From positions 1 through 6,378 of the forward strand of contig CANGXE010000096.1 in the NCBI GenBank assembly GCA_947457525.1: 6,378 bases of DNA, given 5' to 3'. The stretch is from Bacteroidota bacterium (GTDB lineage Bacteria > Bacteroidota > Bacteroidia > Chitinophagales > LD1). Below the pieces are notes generated by a model that worked only from the letters and a program-made list of their open reading frames with translations, did not search any database and was not told the origin of the DNA. Positions 1-6,378 of this stretch are shown here, one piece after another. Each line of letters begins with the position of its first letter. Within the stretch, counting starts at the first letter, position 1. The translations under genes and the position numbers were made by a program.

Positions 1-1709
1 AAGGAAAAACTTTATGCATTCCTACCATCTTCATTTCTTATACTGGTGAGTCTTTAGATTACAAAGCACCTTTATTGAAAGCATCACATTTCTTAGAGGA
101 GGCTGCTTTGCCTGTAGTTCATTTGTTTGAAAAAGAAGCTACACGTGTCACTGCCACTCTGGGTTGGGAGCAAGAGTATTTCTTGATTGATGAAGCGCTT
201 TTCTACCAACGTCCTGATTTGATGTTTTCGGGTCGCACCTTGTTTGGTGCTGCGCCTCAAAAAGGCCAACAATTTGAAGATCACTATTTCGGTTCAATTC
301 CGGAGCGCGTTTATGCTTTCATGCTTGATTTAGAAGCAGAGTCGCATAAATTGGGTATCCCGGTAAGAACTCGTCACAACGAGGTTGCTCCAGCTCAATT
401 TGAGTGTGCACCAATGTTTGAAGAAGTAAACGTAGCCGTTGACCACAACCAATTGTTGATGGACTTAATGGAGCGAATTGCGCGCAGACATCGCTTGCGT
501 GTGCTCTTGCACGAAAAACCATTTGCCGGCATCAACGGAAGTGGTAAGCACAACAACTGGAGCTTAGGCACCGACACTGGCAAAAACTTACTTTCTCCTG
601 GTAAGACACCTAAAAACAATCTATTATTCTTGACTTTCTTCGTAAATGTGGTTAAGGCTGTGAATGAATATGCCGACCTACTTCGCGCATCTATCGCCTC
701 AGCTAATAATGACCACCGCTTAGGTGCAAATGAAGCGCCACCGGCAATCATTTCTGTTTTTACAGGTTCATACATGGCCGATGTGTTGAGTGAAATCGAG
801 AAACGTGTTGCCAAAGACAAATATGATGAGTTAACCAACGCTAACTTGAAATTAGACATCCACAATAAAATTCCGGATGTAATGTTAGATAACACTGACC
901 GTAACCGTACTTCTCCATTTGCTTTTACCGGCAATAAATTTGAATTCCGTGCTGTAGGCTCTTCGGCAAACTGCGCATTGCCAATGACTATTATGAATGC
1001 CATTGTAGGTAAACAGTTATTGTTGTTCAAAGCCGAAGTTGATAAACTAATCAAAGGTGGCGAAGGCAAAGAAGGTGCTATCATGCGTGTGTTGCGTCAA
1101 TACATCACTGATAGCAAACGTATTTGTTTTGAAGGCGATGGCTACAGCCAAGCATGGGAAAAAGAAGCAGCAAAACGTGGTTTAAACAATGTGAAGACTA
1201 CACCTTATGCTTTAGAGTTTTACAAATCTAAAAAAGCAAAAGAAGTTTTGGTGGACACAGGTATCTATTCTGCTCGTGAGCTAGAAGCACGCGTAGAGAT
1301 TTTCCACCACAGCTATGTCTTGAAAATTGAAGCAGAAGCGAGCATCATAGCCGACTTAGCTACCAACCAGATCATTCCGGCAGGTTTAGACTATATGAAC
1401 AAATTAATCGAAAACATTAAAGGGTTGAAAGAAGTGGGCATAGCTGCAGCATCTTACAAAGCACAAAAAGAAATTTTAGCGGAAGTAGCAACTCATGTTA
1501 ACGCTATTCAAGTAAACGTAGCTAAGTTAAATGAAGCCTCTACTAAAGCATACCACGCCAAATCGACACCTGAAATGTCAAAAGCATTCTGCGACAAAGT
1601 GAAGCCATTAATGGAAACGATACGCGAACATGTTGATGCCTTAGAAACTGTGGTGGACGACACCGCTTGGCCATTGCCGAAATACAGAGAGATTTTATTT
1701 ATAAGATAA
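1..1709 (+). CDS. glnN: Glutamine synthetase type III, 5'-truncated by the window edge
   Basis: Makes glutamine from glutamate, ammonia and ATP in the cytoplasm, the main ammonium-assimilation step. The reading frame is open from base 3 (GKTLCIPTIF...) to the TAA at 1707-1709, so the TTG at 75 is an internal codon and not the start. About 568 residues are visible. GSIII proteins are usually a little over 700 residues, so roughly 150 N-terminal residues lie outside the window. Visible GSIII hallmarks are GWEQEYFLID (162-191, metal-binding Glu region), NEVAPAQFE (378-404), HEKPFAGINGSGKHNNWS (510-563, the GS ATP/glutamate signature in its type III form), APPAIISVF (about 735-761), and the Arg-rich block beginning DRNRTSPFAFTGNKFEFR (from 897). 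The last ~200 residues are the helical C-terminal extension particular to type III. The frame is intact, and a strong terminator follows 27 bases after the stop. Regulation cannot be judged because the promoter is not in the window. Confidence 0.96.
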   Translation, partial: GKTLCIPTIFISYTGESLDYKAPLLKASHFLEEAALPVVHLFEKEATRVTATLGWEQEYFLIDEALFYQRPDLMFSGRTLFGAAPQKGQQFEDHYFGSIPERVYAFMLDLEAESHKLGIPVRTRHNEVAPAQFECAPMFEEVNVAVDHNQLLMDLMERIARRHRLRVLLHEKPFAGINGSGKHNNWSLGTDTGKNLLSPGKTPKNNLLFLTFFVNVVKAVNEYADLLRASIASANNDHRLGANEAPPAIISVFTGSYMADVLSEIEKRVAKDKYDELTNANLKLDIHNKIPDVMLDNTDRNRTSPFAFTGNKFEFRAVGSSANCALPMTIMNAIVGKQLLLFKAEVDKLIKGGEGKEGAIMRVLRQYITDSKRICFEGDGYSQAWEKEAAKRGLNNVKTTPYALEFYKSKKAKEVLVDTGIYSARELEARVEIFHHSYVLKIEAEASIIADLATNQIIPAGLDYMNKLIENIKGLKEVGIAAASYKAQKEILAEVATHVNAIQVNVAKLNEASTKAYHAKSTPEMSKAFCDKVKPLMETIREHVDALETVVDDTAWPLPKYREILFIR

Positions 1710-1736
1710 ATCATCCTAATCCACTAGGACACCATT

Positions 1737-1774
1737 AAACCTCAATCAGTGCAACTACTGATTGAGGTTTTTTT
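1737..1774 (+). terminator. Intrinsic terminator of glnN
   Basis: A perfect 14-bp inverted repeat is visible: AAACCTCAATCAGT (1737-1750), a 6-base loop GCAACT (1751-1756), then ACTGATTGAGGTTT (1757-1770). The T's at the end of the stem continue to give seven T's in a row (1768-1774). Stem, short loop and U-tract fit a Rho-independent terminator for plus-strand transcription. The minus-strand direction has only three T's after the stem, so it looks one-directional. It separates glnN from holA. Confidence 0.93.
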
Positions 1775-1826
1775 ATTCACACTTAATATTTTCTCTTATT
1801 AAAATCTGCATATTAGCCTTTAGATT

Positions 1827-2849
1827 ATGGCTAAAGATACTTTTGAAACCATTGAAGCAAGCATCAAGAAACGAGAGTATGCTCCGGTTTATTTTTTTTG
1901 TGGAGAGGAACCTTTTTTCATAGATAAACTTACGGATTTACTGGAAGCAACTGTGTTGAATGATATGGAAAAGGCATTCAACCAATCAGTGCTTTATGGC
2001 AAGGATGTAAACGCGAGACAGATTGTTGAAACTTGCGGACGCTTACCTATGATGGCCGAGCGACAAGTGGTTATCATTAAGGAAGCTCAAGCACTAAGTT
2101 TAAAGGAGGAGGAAGAAAAGCAACTCTTGAGTTACCTCAAAAATCCGGTTAAGAGTACAGTCTTAGTTTTTGCATGGAAACATGGGAAGCCGGACGGACG
2201 AAAATCAATTGGCAAAGAGTTACAAAAAAGTGCAATATATCTTGAGACAAAAAAGATGTACGAAAACCAAGTTGGCGCTTGGGCGAAAAGTTGGCTCAAC
2301 GAACGGAAATTTAAGATTGAAGAACAAGCCACAGATTTGTTGGTGGAGTCTTGTGGCACAGACCTTTCAAAAATTGCGAACGAATTAGAGAAACTCATCA
2401 TCAACAAAGAAGCCAAAACTACAATTTCGGTAGCTGACATTGAGAAACAAGTTGGGGTGAGTCGAGAGTATTCGGTGTTTGAATTGAGCAATGTGTTGAT
2501 GCAAAAAAACAAAACTAAAGTCTATAAAATTGTCAACTATTTTGTAGCCAACCCTAAGAATGGTCCAATGCCGCTTGTGGTTGGTAATATTTATAGCAGT
2601 TTCAGCAAATTGCTCATTTGTCATACCAACAAAAATGCTCCTTCCAATGAATTGGCGGGCAAGCTTGGCGTTAATCCTTTTTTTGTAAAAGACTATTTGA
2701 GCTACATCAACAAGTATTCGATAGCTAAAATCGAACAAGTTTTTTATCTGTTGGAAGAATATGACTTACGCTCAAAAGGGGTAAACAATAACGGACTTTC
2801 GGATGGGCAGTTGCTCAAAGAATTGACTTATAAAATTTTAGCTTTATAA
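1827..2849 (+). CDS. holA: DNA polymerase III, delta subunit (clamp-loader wrench)
   Basis: The delta subunit belongs to the clamp-loader complex that opens the beta sliding clamp and loads it on DNA. The 340 residues match the family length. Visible features are the N-terminal YFFCGEEPFFID (residues 22-33), which corresponds to the family's y-l-GeEpyl-d motif; LPMMAERQVVIIKEA (73-87), the conserved segment before the clamp-contacting face; TDLSKIANELEKL (178-190) in the lid-like helical domain; and the C-terminal collar region with NPKNGPMPLVVGNI (242-255) and EYDLRSKGVN (311-320). As usual for delta, there is no functional P-loop. ATG 1827 is chosen because the N-terminus then aligns with the family. 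No Shine-Dalgarno is present upstream (…CCTTTAGATT-ATG). No convincing -33/-7 promoter was found in 1775-1826, although one is expected because glnN is terminated upstream. The 3' end lies four bases from the next gene. Confidence 0.93.
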   Translation: MAKDTFETIEASIKKREYAPVYFFCGEEPFFIDKLTDLLEATVLNDMEKAFNQSVLYGKDVNARQIVETCGRLPMMAERQVVIIKEAQALSLKEEEEKQLLSYLKNPVKSTVLVFAWKHGKPDGRKSIGKELQKSAIYLETKKMYENQVGAWAKSWLNERKFKIEEQATDLLVESCGTDLSKIANELEKLIINKEAKTTISVADIEKQVGVSREYSVFELSNVLMQKNKTKVYKIVNYFVANPKNGPMPLVVGNIYSSFSKLLICHTNKNAPSNELAGKLGVNPFFVKDYLSYINKYSIAKIEQVFYLLEEYDLRSKGVNNNGLSDGQLLKELTYKILAL

Positions 2850-2853
2850 ACTT

Positions 2854-3306
2854 ATGCCCATGAAAAAATCTTCTTTTGTTATACTTTTCATGTTATTGCA
2901 ACTTGTGGCTTGCGCGCAAAAAAAATCTTGTGCTGTTGTTTTAATAGAAGCCACTTCTAGAAACTGGGTGGCCGGTGCTGGCGGAAGAACAGGCACAGCC
3001 TATCGATTTAAATTAAAGACTAAAACCAACACTCACATAGAATTCTCAGGTTTGTGGATAGGTAAAAAAAGTGTGCCAATTACTTTAGAATATGATGCTT
3101 TAACACCGCCCATTAAATCTAAAAAAGGAGATGTTGTTTATGTAACAACTAATGTCATCAATAATGTCGAAGAAATAGATTATTCACCCAAAAAACTACC
3201 GTTTAGTTACAAAGGAGTTGCACTTTTACAACTTACCATTTCGGATAAGGTACAGTACCTTTTCGTGAAATCATTTAGGTTTTTAGAGCGATTATCTGGC
3301 GAGTAG
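2854..3306 (+). CDS. Small exported protein or lipoprotein of unknown function
   Basis: I do not recognise the function. The 150-residue product starts with a clear export signal: Lys4-Lys5, a hydrophobic stretch at about 8-19, then LVAC ending at Cys20. This fits a lipobox, so it may be a lipoprotein. ACA-Q at 19-22 would also suit signal peptidase I, so the anchoring is uncertain. Residues after Cys20 (AQKKS) carry no acidic surface-export signal of the Bacteroidota K-(D/E)2 kind, so if it is a lipoprotein it probably faces the periplasm. The mature part (~130 residues) looks beta-rich, with a Gly/Arg motif WVAGAGGRTGTAYRFKL (38-54) and SGLWIGKKSVP (65-75); it has no further membrane segment. 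ATG 2854 is the first start and ATG 2860 (MKKSS) is equally plausible. It begins four bases after holA, so co-transcription is likely. Its last 32 bases overlap the end of ribF on the other strand. An 8-A run lies at 2918-2925, just after the Cys codon. Confidence 0.78.
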   Translation: MPMKKSSFVILFMLLQLVACAQKKSCAVVLIEATSRNWVAGAGGRTGTAYRFKLKTKTNTHIEFSGLWIGKKSVPITLEYDALTPPIKSKKGDVVYVTTNVINNVEEIDYSPKKLPFSYKGVALLQLTISDKVQYLFVKSFRFLERLSGE

Positions 3307-4216
3307 TTTTTTCATCTTGCTGGATAGCTGATATTAAATCATGTAAAGAATTGAACTTCTTTTCAAGCCGAATAAATGTATCAAAATAAACAGTAATATT
3401 TTCGCCATAAATATCTCTGTCAAAATCAAGAATATTTACCTCTAGTGTCTGCACTTTGGCTTCGAAAGTAGGATTATAGCCGATACTCATCATACCATTA
3501 AATCGCTGTGTATTCTCTCCTATTTTTACGGTCACAGCATAAATACCTGAAGCTGGAATTAACTTATGCTTGTCGTTAATATGGATGTTTGCAGTTGGAT
3601 AACCCAATTTGCGTCCATTTTGCAACCCTTTCACCACAGTGCCTGATAGTGAATATGGATGACCAAGCAATTCCGCTGCAAATTTCACTTTCCGCTCGCC
3701 TAATGCTTTTCTGATTTTAGTAGAACTTATGTCAATATCATCTAGTGTTTCCTTTGTGATTTCTTGCACTTCGTAACCATACTGCTTCTCTCCTGATTTA
3801 AGCAATGCAAAATCGCCTGTTCTGTTTCGACCAAACTTATGGTCGTATCCTATAACAATATACTTTGGATGAAAATTTTTGACTAAAAAATCTTCTATAT
3901 AAAATGCTGCATCTTGCTCAGAGAAATCTCGACTAAACGGCACTACCACTAGGTTATCAACACCTGAAGCTGCCAACAATTCAATTTTTTCCTCCAATGT
4001 GTTCAGTAATTGCAGCGTTGTATCTTCGGGATTAATGACCAAGCGGGGATGCGGATAAAAAGTAATGAGAATGCTTTCTCCTTTAATTTGCTTCGATAAA
4101 GATTGAATGCGCTGTATCAGTTTTTGATGTCCGAGATGAACGCCATCAAATGTGCCAATAGTAATCACTGAATGGGTAAACTCGGGCAATTGGTTCAAGT
4201 CGCGATAAACTCTCAT
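3275..4216 (-). CDS. ribF: Bifunctional riboflavin kinase / FMN adenylyltransferase
   Basis: Phosphorylates riboflavin to FMN and adenylates FMN to FAD in the cytoplasm. The 313 residues are the usual full length. The N-terminal adenylyltransferase domain (about 1-180) has GTFDGVHLGH (21-30, the nucleotidyltransferase HxGH motif), TFYPHPR (52-58), GYDHKFGRNRTGD (123-135) and SSTKIRKAL (164-172). The C-terminal kinase domain (about 185-310) has GRKLGYPTANI (201-211, binding ATP and metal), SGIYAV (223-228), GMMSIGYNPTF (241-251) and LEVNILDFDRDIYG (258-271), with Glu259 as the probable catalytic base. Both activities therefore look intact. It is the last gene of the minus-strand run, 16 bases after truB, and may also have its own promoter just upstream. 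No strong terminator follows. The gene ends inside the convergent exported-protein gene. Confidence 0.96.
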   Translation of the reverse strand: MRVYRDLNQLPEFTHSVITIGTFDGVHLGHQKLIQRIQSLSKQIKGESILITFYPHPRLVINPEDTTLQLLNTLEEKIELLAASGVDNLVVVPFSRDFSEQDAAFYIEDFLVKNFHPKYIVIGYDHKFGRNRTGDFALLKSGEKQYGYEVQEITKETLDDIDISSTKIRKALGERKVKFAAELLGHPYSLSGTVVKGLQNGRKLGYPTANIHINDKHKLIPASGIYAVTVKIGENTQRFNGMMSIGYNPTFEAKVQTLEVNILDFDRDIYGENITVYFDTFIRLEKKFNSLHDLISAIQQDEKTTRQIIALKT

Positions 4217-4220
4217 AGCG

Positions 4221-4228
4221 CAAATGTA
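4221..4228 (-). promoter_or_regulatory. Possible Bacteroidota -7 promoter element upstream of ribF
   Basis: On the minus strand the short truB-ribF gap reads TACATTTG, an exact match to the Bacteroidota -7 consensus TAnnTTTG. It ends four bases before the ribF ATG. A TTG that could act as the -33 element lies 21 bases upstream of it, inside the end of truB; a second TTG sits 16 bases upstream. If used, the transcript would start at or next to the ATG, giving an almost leaderless ribF message. The short motif can arise by chance in AT-rich DNA, so this is tentative. Confidence 0.35.
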
Positions 4229-4232
4229 AAGA

Positions 4233-4919
4233 TTATGCTTTATTCAATTCAAGGAGTAACTTATCCAATTCCCAAGCTTGTGCAAGGTTAAAATCACCAA
4301 TCTGGGTGCGACACAATGCTTGCAGATAAGCTCCGCTTTCTGCGGCTTTTCCAAAATCATTCGCTAATGAACGAATGTAGGTTCCTTTGCTACATTTCAC
4401 TAAAAAATTAACCTCCGGCAAAGCTATACTTGTTAAATCAAAATCATGAATAAAAACAGTTCTTGATTTAAGAGGCGCTACATCAATGCCTTCGCGTGCA
4501 TTCACGTAAGAAGCCACGCCATCTACTTTAATAGCAGAGTAAATAGGTGGAAATTGTTGTAATTCGCCTTTAAATTTGTGCGTTGTTTGTGCGAGTAAAT
4601 CTGATGTCAAATGCCCTGTTGGGAAATACGCATCAACTTCTTTTTCTAAATCATAAGAAGGTGTTGTAGCGCCCATAAAAAATGTTCCGGTATACACTTT
4701 ATCCATACCTGTAAATTCATCAATACGCTTGGTCATTTTTCCAGTACAAATCAATAGTAAACCTGTAGCTAATGGATCAAGTGTGCCGGCATGGCCCACT
4801 TTGATTTTTTTATTTCCGGTCAATCTGCGAAGTGCGTAGCGAACTTTATTCACCACGTCAAATGAGGTCCAAGTCCTCGGCTTGTTAATGAGCAAGACTT
4901 CCCCTTCTTCAAAATCCAT
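4233..4919 (-). CDS. truB: tRNA pseudouridine-55 synthase TruB, short form
   Basis: Converts U55 of the tRNA T-loop to pseudouridine. Visible motifs are INKPRTWTSFDVV (11-23), HAGTLDPLATGLL (43-55) with catalytic Asp48, DKVYTGTF (73-80) with the conserved Tyr76, PPIYSAIKVDG (124-134) and KGTYIRSLANDFG (178-190). At 228 residues it covers the catalytic domain only. The C-terminal RNA-binding extension seen in longer TruB proteins (about 300 residues in Escherichia coli) is absent. Short TruB proteins are, to my knowledge, normal in Bacteroidota, and the stop codon shows no sign of a broken longer frame. The start ATG shares one base with the uppP stop (TAATG on the minus strand), so translation is probably coupled to uppP. 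No Shine-Dalgarno is seen. Confidence 0.95.
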   Translation of the reverse strand: MDFEEGEVLLINKPRTWTSFDVVNKVRYALRRLTGNKKIKVGHAGTLDPLATGLLLICTGKMTKRIDEFTGMDKVYTGTFFMGATTPSYDLEKEVDAYFPTGHLTSDLLAQTTHKFKGELQQFPPIYSAIKVDGVASYVNAREGIDVAPLKSRTVFIHDFDLTSIALPEVNFLVKCSKGTYIRSLANDFGKAAESGAYLQALCRTQIGDFNLAQAWELDKLLLELNKA

Positions 4920-5782
4920 TACTCGGTAATTTCAAGCTTGTAACCCATTGCCATAGCCACAAGGATAGCCACCCCTAAGGCGATTCTGTAATAACCAAAG
5001 AAGCTAAGACCATATTTTGTAATCAAATTGATAAAAAACTTGATTGCAATGACACCAACAATAAAGGAAATCACATTGCCAATGAGTATGAATTGAATGT
5101 CTGTGCCTCGGATAAGATCAATGCCTTTGTATAATTTATAGATTGAAGCTGCAGTAATAGTCGGCACAGCCAAAAAGAAAGAAAACTCAGCTGCACGTTT
5201 GATATTCAACTTTTTATAAAGCCCGCCAATTATTGTTGATGCAGAACGCGACACACCTGGTATCATCGCTATGCATTGAAAGCAACCAATGATGAAAGCT
5301 TGTGCCCATCCGATGGATATCTTTTTCAATACTTTCTTTTTTACTTCAATTCCGAACTCATTCACTTCTTTCACTTCTACCATTTCCTCATCATGAGCCG
5401 CTTCTTCAATTTGTTGTTGAAAATAACGATCAGTGAAAATCAAAACGATGCCGCCAATGATAAGCGAAACAGCTACAGTGATAACGCTTGAAAGAAGCGA
5501 GTCAATGAAATCATTTAGCAAAAAACCTAAAACGGCAGCCGGAAGAAAGGCAACAAACAGTTTAAAATAGAAATCAAGCGATTGAAAAAATCGCTTCCAA
5601 TAAAGGAACAAAACTGCTAAAATGGCGCCAAACTGCACATTGATGATATACATGTTGGTGAACGCATTTTTTTGCATTCCCAAAAAGGCTTCTGTCAAAA
5701 TTAAATGTCCGGTAGAGGATACCGGTAAATATTCGGTCAGGCCCTCAACTATAGCCAAGATGACCGCTTCGGTAGTGGTCAT
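4919..5782 (-). CDS. uppP: Undecaprenyl-diphosphatase (BacA/UppP family)
   Basis: An integral inner-membrane enzyme that dephosphorylates undecaprenyl pyrophosphate, recycling the lipid carrier for peptidoglycan and other wall polymers; overproduction of the family gives bacitracin resistance. At 287 residues it is of normal length. The first active-site block is EGLTEYLPVSSTGHLI (13-28), with Glu13, Glu17, Ser23 and His26 matching E. coli UppP Glu17, Glu21, Ser27 and His30. The second is IPGVSRSAST (174-183), with Arg179 matching the essential Arg174. It is rich in hydrophobic segments (for example about 51-61, 76-90, 98-117, 205-217, 231-254 and 264-281). Residues about 118-155 form a highly charged loop (many Glu, then KKKVLKK). 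Both ends form one-base overlaps with neighbours: its ATG with the DUF3098 stop, and its TAA with the truB start. No Shine-Dalgarno lies before the start. Confidence 0.96.
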   Translation of the reverse strand: MTTTEAVILAIVEGLTEYLPVSSTGHLILTEAFLGMQKNAFTNMYIINVQFGAILAVLFLYWKRFFQSLDFYFKLFVAFLPAAVLGFLLNDFIDSLLSSVITVAVSLIIGGIVLIFTDRYFQQQIEEAAHDEEMVEVKEVNEFGIEVKKKVLKKISIGWAQAFIIGCFQCIAMIPGVSRSASTIIGGLYKKLNIKRAAEFSFFLAVPTITAASIYKLYKGIDLIRGTDIQFILIGNVISFIVGVIAIKFFINLITKYGLSFFGYYRIALGVAILVAMAMGYKLEITE

Positions 5783-6075
5783 TACAGCTTAGGTCGTTTT
5801 AAAATCGCGTAAATTTCAATAGCAAAACCAATCATCACAACAATAGGAGCAAGTGTAATTCTTCGAAAGCTATACAATTCCTCTTTAGGAAAAACATTAG
5901 GGTCGGTAGTAGATCCTCCGCTCATCAGCACAAATCCAAGGAGGATGACTACGATGCCGGCTATCATGATAAAATAATTGGTGCGATCAAAAATAAATGG
6001 CGTTTCGTTCGTATTTGCTTTCAACACTGAAGCCGAAGAAACTTTATCTTTAGAAACTGATTGTTGCTTTGCCAT
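5782..6075 (-). CDS. DUF3098 family small membrane protein
   Basis: A 97-residue protein of unknown function that I recognise as the DUF3098 type, found in Bacteroidota next to ftsX and uppP. The N-terminal ~25 residues are polar and Ser/Lys-rich. Then come FIFDRTNYF (27-35), a first membrane helix (about 35-52), a short loop with SGGSTTDPNVF (52-62), the conserved ELYSFRRITLAP (66-77), and a second helix (about 74-92) ending in a basic KRPKL tail. The layout predicts a hairpin in the membrane. It starts 13 bases after the ftsX stop, and its TAA overlaps the uppP ATG by one base, so it is probably made together with FtsX and UppP. A role beside either one is inference only. The start ATG at 6075 has an AT-only upstream stretch (ACAATATTTAATT) and no Shine-Dalgarno. 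Confidence 0.85.
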   Translation of the reverse strand: MAKQQSVSKDKVSSASVLKANTNETPFIFDRTNYFIMIAGIVVILLGFVLMSGGSTTDPNVFPKEELYSFRRITLAPIVVMIGFAIEIYAILKRPKL

Positions 6076-6088
6076 AATTAAATATTGT

Positions 6089-6378
6089 TTAATATAAGTC
6101 TTCTACTTTTAAGCGCAAATAGCGCAACATGGCTGTTAGGGTACTCAAAAGTGAAATAAACATTCCAAAAACAATTAATGCACCGAACAGCGCGGCAAAT
6201 GTAAATAAATCACGTTGCAAAGCAAGTTCAGGCAAAGCGTAGTCGAGATAGACCAACAAACCGACTAAAAGCACTGTAGCAATTAATCCGCTCAACAATC
6301 CGTTAACCAAACTTCTCCCTAAGAAAGGCTGAATAATAAACCACTTTGTAGCACCGAAAAGCTGCATAGACTTTATCA
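6089..6378 (-). CDS. ftsX: Cell-division protein FtsX, C-terminal part (gene runs off the window)
   Basis: FtsX is the membrane half of the FtsEX ABC-type complex, which in studied bacteria activates peptidoglycan hydrolases at the septum. Only about the last 96 residues are present. The frame stays open to the right edge (…IKS before Met), so the ATG at 6367 is internal. The piece begins with MQLFGATKWFIIQPFLG, the conserved cytoplasmic motif (typically M-x-L-V-G-A-T) that precedes the last membrane pair in FtsX/MacB-type permeases. Two long hydrophobic helices follow (about NGLLSGLIATVLLVGLLVYL and FAALFGALIVFGMFISLL). The charged end YLRLKVEDLY is the normal cytoplasmic tail. ftsE is not in the window. 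This is the upstream-most visible gene of the minus-strand operon. Confidence 0.9.
   Translation of the reverse strand, partial: IKSMQLFGATKWFIIQPFLGRSLVNGLLSGLIATVLLVGLLVYLDYALPELALQRDLFTFAALFGALIVFGMFISLLSTLTAMLRYLRLKVEDLY

Noticed and set aside
75..77. TTG as the start of the glutamine synthetase
   Set aside because: The same frame is open back to the window edge and encodes recognisable GSIII sequence upstream (GKTLCIPTIF...), so the gene is simply cut by the edge.
395..1084. 229-codon open frame antisense to glnN
   Set aside because: It is a shadow of the glnN coding frame: low-complexity Ser/Leu/Asn-rich composition, no recognisable motif, and the sense strand carries unmistakable GSIII motifs throughout.
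2132..2738. Antisense open frames (126 and 117 codons) within holA
   Set aside because: They overlap an intact, well-matched holA frame and show no family features of their own.
3245..3264. Small hairpin AAGGTA-CAG-TACCTT past the ribF stop as a terminator
   Set aside because: The stem is only six base pairs (with two more beyond a mismatch). It lies in the exported-protein coding region, and no T-run follows it on the minus strand.
4233..4919. truB as a truncated pseudogene
   Set aside because: The missing C-terminal extension is usual for short-form TruB. All catalytic motifs and the frame are intact, and the next gene follows normally.
5276..5491. 71-codon plus-strand open frame inside uppP
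   Set aside because: It is antisense to the charged loop and active-site region of a clear uppP, with no recognisable protein character.
1..6378. Mobile element, CRISPR array, defence or phage genes, tRNA or riboswitch
   Set aside because: I saw no transposase, regular repeats, attachment-like repeats, tRNA cloverleaf or known riboswitch core. The window is almost fully occupied by housekeeping genes.

Overview
The window reads as ordinary chromosomal sequence from a member of the Bacteroidota. Several points support this. There is a class III glutamine synthetase (GlnN type). A DUF3098-type small membrane protein sits between ftsX and uppP. The TruB is short and lacks a PUA-sized tail. The DNA is moderately AT-rich, and none of the six complete genes has a clear Shine-Dalgarno sequence before its start. 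I cannot fix the family or genus from the sequence.

Left part (1-3306, plus strand). The window opens inside glnN, whose true start lies upstream. It closes with a textbook intrinsic terminator at 1737-1774. After about 50 bases comes holA (DNA polymerase III delta subunit). Four bases further on is a small exported or lipid-anchored protein of unknown function, probably on the same transcript as holA.

Right part (3275-6378, minus strand). Read from the right edge, this is a tight operon-like run: ftsX (3' end only), a DUF3098 protein, uppP, truB and ribF. The DUF3098/uppP and uppP/truB junctions are both TAATG overlaps of one base, which implies translational coupling. A possible Bacteroidota-type -7 promoter element lies just before ribF. 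The operon mixes envelope functions (division-associated FtsX, undecaprenyl pyrophosphate recycling by UppP) with tRNA modification (TruB) and FMN/FAD synthesis (RibF). I recall this gene order as recurrent in Bacteroidota, but did not check it here. ribF and the unknown exported protein converge and overlap by 32 bases at their 3' ends.

I found no mobile element, CRISPR array, RNA gene, phage or defence gene, and no strong candidate for a new multi-gene system. The most open items are the unknown exported protein after holA and the DUF3098 protein coupled to uppP. All stretches without a gene are shorter than 120 bases.
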